In this document: positions 5,366 to 7,023 of the stretch, piece after piece
Layout of the letters: each line of letters opens with the position of its first letter
Position numbering within the stretch: the first letter of the stretch is position 1
Source: WJLY01 sp964562405
GTDB lineage: Bacteria > Joyebacterota > Joyebacteria > Joyebacterales > Joyebacteraceae
Direction: 5' to 3'
NCBI GenBank assembly: GCA_964562405.1
Contig: CAZLTC010000086.1
Span: forward strand, 1-7,023
Length of the DNA: 7,023 bases
Notes under the pieces: model-generated
Told to the model about the DNA's origin: nothing
The model's input: the letters and a program-made list of their open reading frames with translations, nothing else
Databases searched by the model: none
Translations under genes and position numbers: made by a program

Positions 5366-6844
5366 TCAGTCGGCCGGCGGCGGGTCGCCGGTTGCGGTGG
5401 CGCTGTCCATGATGTACGAAGTCCACCTTTGCTCTATCGCTCCGAGGGAGTCCGACAGAGCGCGTTCGAGCGCCCCCTTGAGCGGGGCCTGCGTGCGCGA
5501 TACGTATGAATAGAACTCCCTGTACGACTCGCGGCCGAGGTCCTCCATAAGGAACGCCGTGAATGACCCGGCCGCCGCCTCACCGACCGTACGCTCAACT
5601 TCAGAGTAGCCCGTGGGCTCGACGACGTCGCCGAGGTTCGGCAGTGAGCCTCCAATATGCAACTCTGCCGCGACCTCTGCAACAGGCTTTCCTGCTATGT
5701 ACCGTCCGACGTAGACCGCCAGCCCGTCTTCAAGAAACGGATTATACATCTTGCCAAGAACCCGCGCACCGCCGACCTTCGCCACTTCACGGGTCAGCAT
5801 CACCTCAGCCGGGCCTTCCCAGGCCACGTGAACGGCGTCTGCCCATGCGACACCGTGCGCCGTGGCGGCGTTGCCTGTCACCCTGGTCTTCTCCCCAAGC
5901 GACGGGTAGACGTAGCAGTCTATTCGGCCGAACCCACCACCGACGACACTGCGCGTCCTCACAACCGCCGAATCGACCGCCAGCACGGCATCATCCACCA
6001 CATTCTGCGGCGTCTCGCCGGGGAAGTGCACCGAAGCCTCCTCCGTGTCAACGGTCCTCCACCCCTCGAGCGGATTCGCCCCCTCGGGCGGCGCCCCCGA
6101 GCCGATCCAGCTCATGACGAGAACGAAGAAGGCCGCGAAGGCCGTCGCCGCCAACCTCGCCCGCTTCTTCGTGAGACCGAACACCGGCCCCGCGGCTATT
6201 CCGACGAGAACGAAGAACCACACATAGAAGAGATCCAGCTCCATGGCCAGGCTGACCACGAATGGACTGGCGTCGGGAGGCAGGAACGCCGCGAAGTTCG
6301 CCCCCAGCGTCGCCGAGTGGGTGAGCGGGAGCAGCGCCGAGAGGACGAGCGCGCCGACTCCGACCGGCACGGAGGCGTACGCCACGGCTGAGAAGGCCGT
6401 GGCGAATCTGGCGCCCCCACCGAAGGCCCGCGCAGACAGCATTAGGAAGAGCGTCTGGATCACGGTTACGACGGGAACGGATACCAGCGCGGTAACAACG
6501 CTGAACATCACCGCCGCGCTGCGGAGCCCCTCGATGTCGGCGCCGCTCAGGACGGCCTGGGTGCGGAGCACCTCGTCCATGACGCCGGTCTCAACGGTGA
6601 GTATCCTCCGGATCAGCACGGAGAGGACCACGAAGAGGAGCGGGACCACCCAGTGCGGCCGCAGGGCGATCCGTCGAAACGTCTGCGATGGGAACAGGAG
6701 CACGAGAGTGAGGGCCGCCAGCGGGTTGATGGTCCGCTCGGCCGCGCCCGGTCCGGGCTCCGATGGCCCCACACCGGCGCCGGGCCCCGACTCACGCGCA
6801 CCATCGACCGCATCGCGCGTCGGCTGCTTCGGTTCGTCGATCAT
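5366..6844 (-). CDS. YIP1-like membrane protein fused to a degenerate peptidase-MA-like domain
   Basis: Predicted 492-residue inner-membrane protein of unknown role. ATG 6842-6844 overlaps the upstream stop as ATGA, which favours this start. Residues 1-38 are a Pro/Gly/acidic soluble tail. Residues about 40-250 have five hydrophobic segments (about 64-80, 110-137, 147-174, 203-224, 230-249), a layout like YIP1-family proteins. Residues about 264-485 are soluble and look like the peptidase-MA (gluzincin) fold: a region with TREVAKVGG at 351-359, then FLEDGLAVYVG at 370-380, matching the usual HExxH followed by WLxEGLAxY. Both zinc histidines are replaced (Arg352, Lys356), the usual third-ligand Glu is Asp373, and only Glu353 of HExxH remains. 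It is therefore probably not a zinc peptidase. The tail VxRTQAPLKGALERALS then a WTSYI end resembles the family's C-terminus. Location suggests a role with the Tol system, but this is inference. Domain names rest on motif reading only. Confidence 0.85.
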   Translation of the reverse strand: MIDEPKQPTRDAVDGARESGPGAGVGPSEPGPGAAERTINPLAALTLVLLFPSQTFRRIALRPHWVVPLLFVVLSVLIRRILTVETGVMDEVLRTQAVLSGADIEGLRSAAVMFSVVTALVSVPVVTVIQTLFLMLSARAFGGGARFATAFSAVAYASVPVGVGALVLSALLPLTHSATLGANFAAFLPPDASPFVVSLAMELDLFYVWFFVLVGIAAGPVFGLTKKRARLAATAFAAFFVLVMSWIGSGAPPEGANPLEGWRTVDTEEASVHFPGETPQNVVDDAVLAVDSAVVRTRSVVGGGFGRIDCYVYPSLGEKTRVTGNAATAHGVAWADAVHVAWEGPAEVMLTREVAKVGGARVLGKMYNPFLEDGLAVYVGRYIAGKPVAEVAAELHIGGSLPNLGDVVEPTGYSEVERTVGEAAAGSFTAFLMEDLGRESYREFYSYVSRTQAPLKGALERALSDSLGAIEQRWTSYIMDSATATGDPPPAD

Positions 6845-7023
6845 AGGCTGCGCATCTTCCTCTTGCGTGACTCGAAGGTAGCTATCTGCTTGATCCCGGC
6901 CCGCTTGAGGAGCCGAAGAGCCAGATCGTAGTCCATCCCCACCTGGTGCGGAGCGTGGGCGTCCGAGCCGAGCGTCACCGCGACGCCCCTCTCTCCACAC
7001 GACCTGAGGAACGGGAGGCTCGG
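6841..7023 (-). CDS. PHP-family phosphoesterase, C-terminal end (histidinol-phosphatase-like)
   Basis: Only the last 60 residues are in the window; the 5' part lies beyond base 7023. The frame reads from 7023 to TGA at 6841-6843. Near residues 16-27 of the fragment is VTLGSDAHAPHQVG, the C-terminal metal-binding Asp-x-His motif of PHP-domain phosphoesterases, followed by a helix (LALRLLKRAGIKQI) and the closing strand plus basic tail ATFESRKRKMRSL. The GSDAH motif followed by a helix and F-x-x-RK ending is typical of HisJ-type histidinol-phosphatase, which removes phosphate from L-histidinol phosphate; other PHP phosphoesterases (including 3',5'-nucleoside or PolX-like types) share the motif, so the substrate is not settled. 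The stop overlaps the next start by four bases, so translation is probably coupled. Confidence 0.85.
   Translation of the reverse strand, partial: PSLPFLRSCGERGVAVTLGSDAHAPHQVGMDYDLALRLLKRAGIKQIATFESRKRKMRSL

Noticed and set aside
5657..6391. 244-codon plus-strand open frame opposite the YIP1-like gene
   Set aside because: Its translation is Arg/His/Pro-rich without domain or signal features, and the opposite strand has clear membrane segments and codon structure.

Overview
The window is a compact block of chromosomal genes from a Gram-negative (diderm) bacterium with GC-rich DNA. The diagnostic content is a full Tol-Pal cell-envelope operon on the minus strand. Read in the direction of transcription (from high to low coordinates) the order is: end of a PHP-family phosphoesterase (6841-7023, cut by the window edge), a YIP1-like membrane protein fused to a peptidase-MA-like domain (5366-6844), tolQ (4671-5351), tolR (4243-4650), tolA/tonB-like (3510-4229), tolB (2185-3495), pal (1624-2154) and a coiled-coil LysM envelope protein in the slot usually held by cpoB/ybgF (886-1539). 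The lineage cannot be fixed from this sequence. GC-rich DNA, a short TonB-like TolA, a LysM protein instead of a TPR CpoB, and an upstream YIP1/peptidase gene suggest a non-proteobacterial diderm, possibly of the FCB or candidate-phylum kind, but this is inference.

The minus-strand genes are packed tightly: a 4-base ATGA overlap between the first two genes, gaps of 13-30 bases through tolQ-tolR-tolA-tolB-pal, and 84 bases before the LysM gene. No promoter is evident between them, so a single transcript entering from beyond base 7023 is likely. Four of the six tol genes (tolQ, tolR, tolB and the LysM gene) appear to start at TTG, each with a strong Shine-Dalgarno 7-8 bases upstream. The first in-frame ATG upstream or downstream would give implausible proteins.

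Together the proteins make the usual trans-envelope machine: TolQ and TolR form a proton-driven motor in the inner membrane, TolA spans the periplasm, TolB is a periplasmic beta-propeller, and Pal is an outer-membrane lipoprotein that binds peptidoglycan. The LysM protein supplies a second likely peptidoglycan contact. The system normally supports outer-membrane constriction during division and envelope integrity.

At the left end, a plus-strand gene of unknown function (3-734, probably cut by the window edge) converges on the operon. The 151-base junction (735-885) holds a long near-perfect hairpin at 752-787, probably a shared terminator, and two weaker hairpins. I see no tRNA, rRNA, CRISPR, insertion sequence or phage gene. 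The most unusual observations are the predicted inactive peptidase domain (HExxH replaced by REVAK) fused to a YIP1 membrane domain directly upstream of tolQ, the LysM replacement of CpoB, and the run of TTG starts. I found no clear evidence of a wholly new system.
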